Source: Deltaproteobacteria bacterium (GTDB lineage: Bacteria > Desulfobacterota > Desulfuromonadia > Geobacterales > Geobacteraceae). Taken from it: a stretch of DNA of 64,000 nt. The stretch lies in contig SBEG01000003.1 of the NCBI GenBank assembly GCA_009668975.1, forward strand, positions 175,936 to 239,935, in the 5' to 3' direction. Position 1 is the first letter of the stretch; every line of letters begins with the position of its first letter. The translations under genes and the position numbers were made by a program. The notes under the pieces were generated by a model, which was not told where the DNA came from, did not search any database, and saw nothing but the letters and a program-made list of their open reading frames with translations. Below are positions 63,062-64,000 of this stretch, one piece after another.

Positions 63062-63844
63062 TTACGCTCCTTTTGGATCTTTTCCTGTCGGAGTTCTGTT
63101 GAAAAAGTTTCTGACTCGCGGATCGGTTGAAGATTCCTTCAGGTCCCGAGGGTCTCCTACGGCGATGATTCCCTTTGCTTCCTTGTCCAGCATGACAATG
63201 CGGTGGGCAATGGAAAAGAGAGAATCAAGTTCATGGGTTACTACCACCATGGTGGTTCCGAGCCCCGTATTGATCTGTTTCATCAGAATATCCAGTTCGG
63301 CGGACGTGATCGGGTCGAGACCGGCGGACGGCTCATCGAAAAATAGGACGGTCGGGTCGAGGGCCATGGCCCGAGCAAGTCCGGCCCTTTTTTTCATTCC
63401 TCCCGAGAGTTCCGAGGGGAGATGGTTTTCGAATCCGTTCAGGTTGACCATACTCAATTTCATGCGCACGATCCGGTCAATGTCCTCCCGGTCAAGGTCG
63501 GTGTATTCTTCGAGGGGTAACGCGACATTTTCCGCCAGTGACATGGAGCCAAAAAGGGCGGCCGATTGGAAAAGCACTCCGCTGTTTTTCCGGATTGTTT
63601 TCAAGGCGTCTTCGTCACGGGTGGCCACATCGATACCGTTGATAAGAACCCGTCCGGCAGCTGGCTTGTATAAGCCGAACATGTGCTTCAGCAGGGTGGA
63701 TTTCCCGCAGCCGCTTCCGCCGAGAATTACCAGGATCTCTCCTTTCATTACCTGAAAGCTTACATCCTGGAAAATAACGTTCTCACCGTACTGCGCGGTC
63801 AGGTTTTCCACAACGATGATTGGAGTTGTCTCCGGTGCGGTCAC
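63062..63844 (-). CDS. mlaF: ABC transporter ATP-binding protein, MlaF-like (GTG start)
   Basis: A 260-aa ATPase of the phospholipid (Mla/Mkl) ABC transporter. Walker A is GGSGCGKS (42-49), the signature LSGGMKKRAGLARA, Walker B VLFFDEPSAGLDP, and the H-loop VVTHELD. The GMKKR form of the signature is typical of MlaF/Ttg2A. GTG at 63844 with AAGG 7 nt upstream. The permease MlaE, usually adjacent, is not within the 156 bp that remain upstream. Confidence 0.92.
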   Translation of the reverse strand: MTAPETTPIIVVENLTAQYGENVIFQDVSFQVMKGEILVILGGSGCGKSTLLKHMFGLYKPAAGRVLINGIDVATRDEDALKTIRKNSGVLFQSAALFGSMSLAENVALPLEEYTDLDREDIDRIVRMKLSMVNLNGFENHLPSELSGGMKKRAGLARAMALDPTVLFFDEPSAGLDPITSAELDILMKQINTGLGTTMVVVTHELDSLFSIAHRIVMLDKEAKGIIAVGDPRDLKESSTDPRVRNFFNRTPTGKDPKGA

Positions 63845-63882
63845 AGGTCAGCCTTTCGATTGGAATCCTAGTACAATGTAAC

Positions 63883-63955
63883 ACCTAAATTCAACCCCCC
63901 TCAATCCCCCCTTGTCAGGGGGGAAGCCTTTAAGTCTCCCCTGTCAAGGGGAGAT
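63883..63955 (+). repeat. Dispersed intergenic repeat, copy B
   Basis: ACCTAAATTCAA then CCCTCAATCCCCCCTTGTCA and GGGGGAAGCCTTTAAGTCTC match copy A (35934-35990, minus strand) over about 45 bp. Here it continues into a TCTCCCCT-GTC-AAGGGGAGA palindrome (63935-63954). It lies upstream of mlaF close to the window's right edge. Confidence 0.6.
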
Positions 63956-64000
63956 ACCGTTATGGGGTGTCAAGCAGTTTTAAGTGTGTATGCCGGGTCA

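Noticed and set aside
1..64000. CRISPR arrays, prophage, integrons or complete insertion sequences
   Set aside because: No regularly spaced direct repeats, integrase, transposase or phage structural genes are visible.

Overview
The window reads as a piece of a chromosome from an acetate-using, Gram-negative deltaproteobacterium of the Desulfuromonadales/Geobacterales type (Desulfuromonadota). This rests on gene content and order: an acetyl-CoA hydrolase/transferase-family CoA-transferase with an acetate permease, the run comEB-nrdR-ribD-ribE-ribBA-ribH-nusB, the run ispE-tRNA-Gln-prs-rplY-pth, the run rpsF-rpsR-DUF2232-rplI with dnaB, a FIST-domain sensor, and many two-component proteins. The species cannot be named from sequence alone. 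No rRNA, phage, plasmid, CRISPR array or complete insertion sequence is visible; almost everything is housekeeping or envelope biology, and the accessory signal lies between genes.

Layout. 1-4138: end of an outer-membrane protein, CoA-transferase, a 62-aa protein, a FIST sensor and an acetate permease. 4169-12593 (minus strand): yggS, maf, a small membrane protein, trmFO, topA, dprA, a LysM protein and a CpoB/YbgF lipoprotein. 12723-18221: a U32 RNA-modification-type protein, then arnT, arnB and arnC for lipid A aminoarabinose. 18384-24947: rpsU, a phasin-like protein, ubiB, the rtcB-archease RNA repair pair, a coiled-coil membrane protein, an HD protein and a small GGQ release-factor-like protein. 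25204-30109: riboflavin operon with nrdR and nusB. 30297-35866: hom, a patatin lipoprotein, ispE, tRNA-Gln, prs, rplY and pth. 36149-43521: ribosomal protein genes, OmpA, dnaB, an LpxA-type acyltransferase and a FabMG-like protein. 43678-51968: PilZ response regulator, isochorismatase-like hydrolase, NtrC/NtrB-like pair, dus, fabI, hflX. 52130-63844: MltD-like lytic transglycosylase, a TPR protein, two paralogous multidomain kinases with an HD-GYP-type regulator, and an MCE/Mla-type lipid transport set.

The most interesting signal is a family of ~123-bp elements (17146-17268, 43522-43644, 50021-50147) with ~19-bp terminal inverted repeats. All three sit exactly behind a gene's stop codon, and in all three the stop triplet (TAA, TAA, TGA) is repeated directly after the far end, as a 3-bp target duplication would be. 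They look like miniature transposable elements that insert at stop codons and regenerate them. A second miniature element (14054-14263) has perfect 13-bp ends starting GTAA and an 8-bp near-duplication, as in the IS66 family. Other points are a TGCCT-N7-AGGCA palindrome shared by the rtcB and dus upstream regions, a second candidate enoyl-ACP reductase besides fabI, and an hflX frame with no ordinary start codon where homologues begin.
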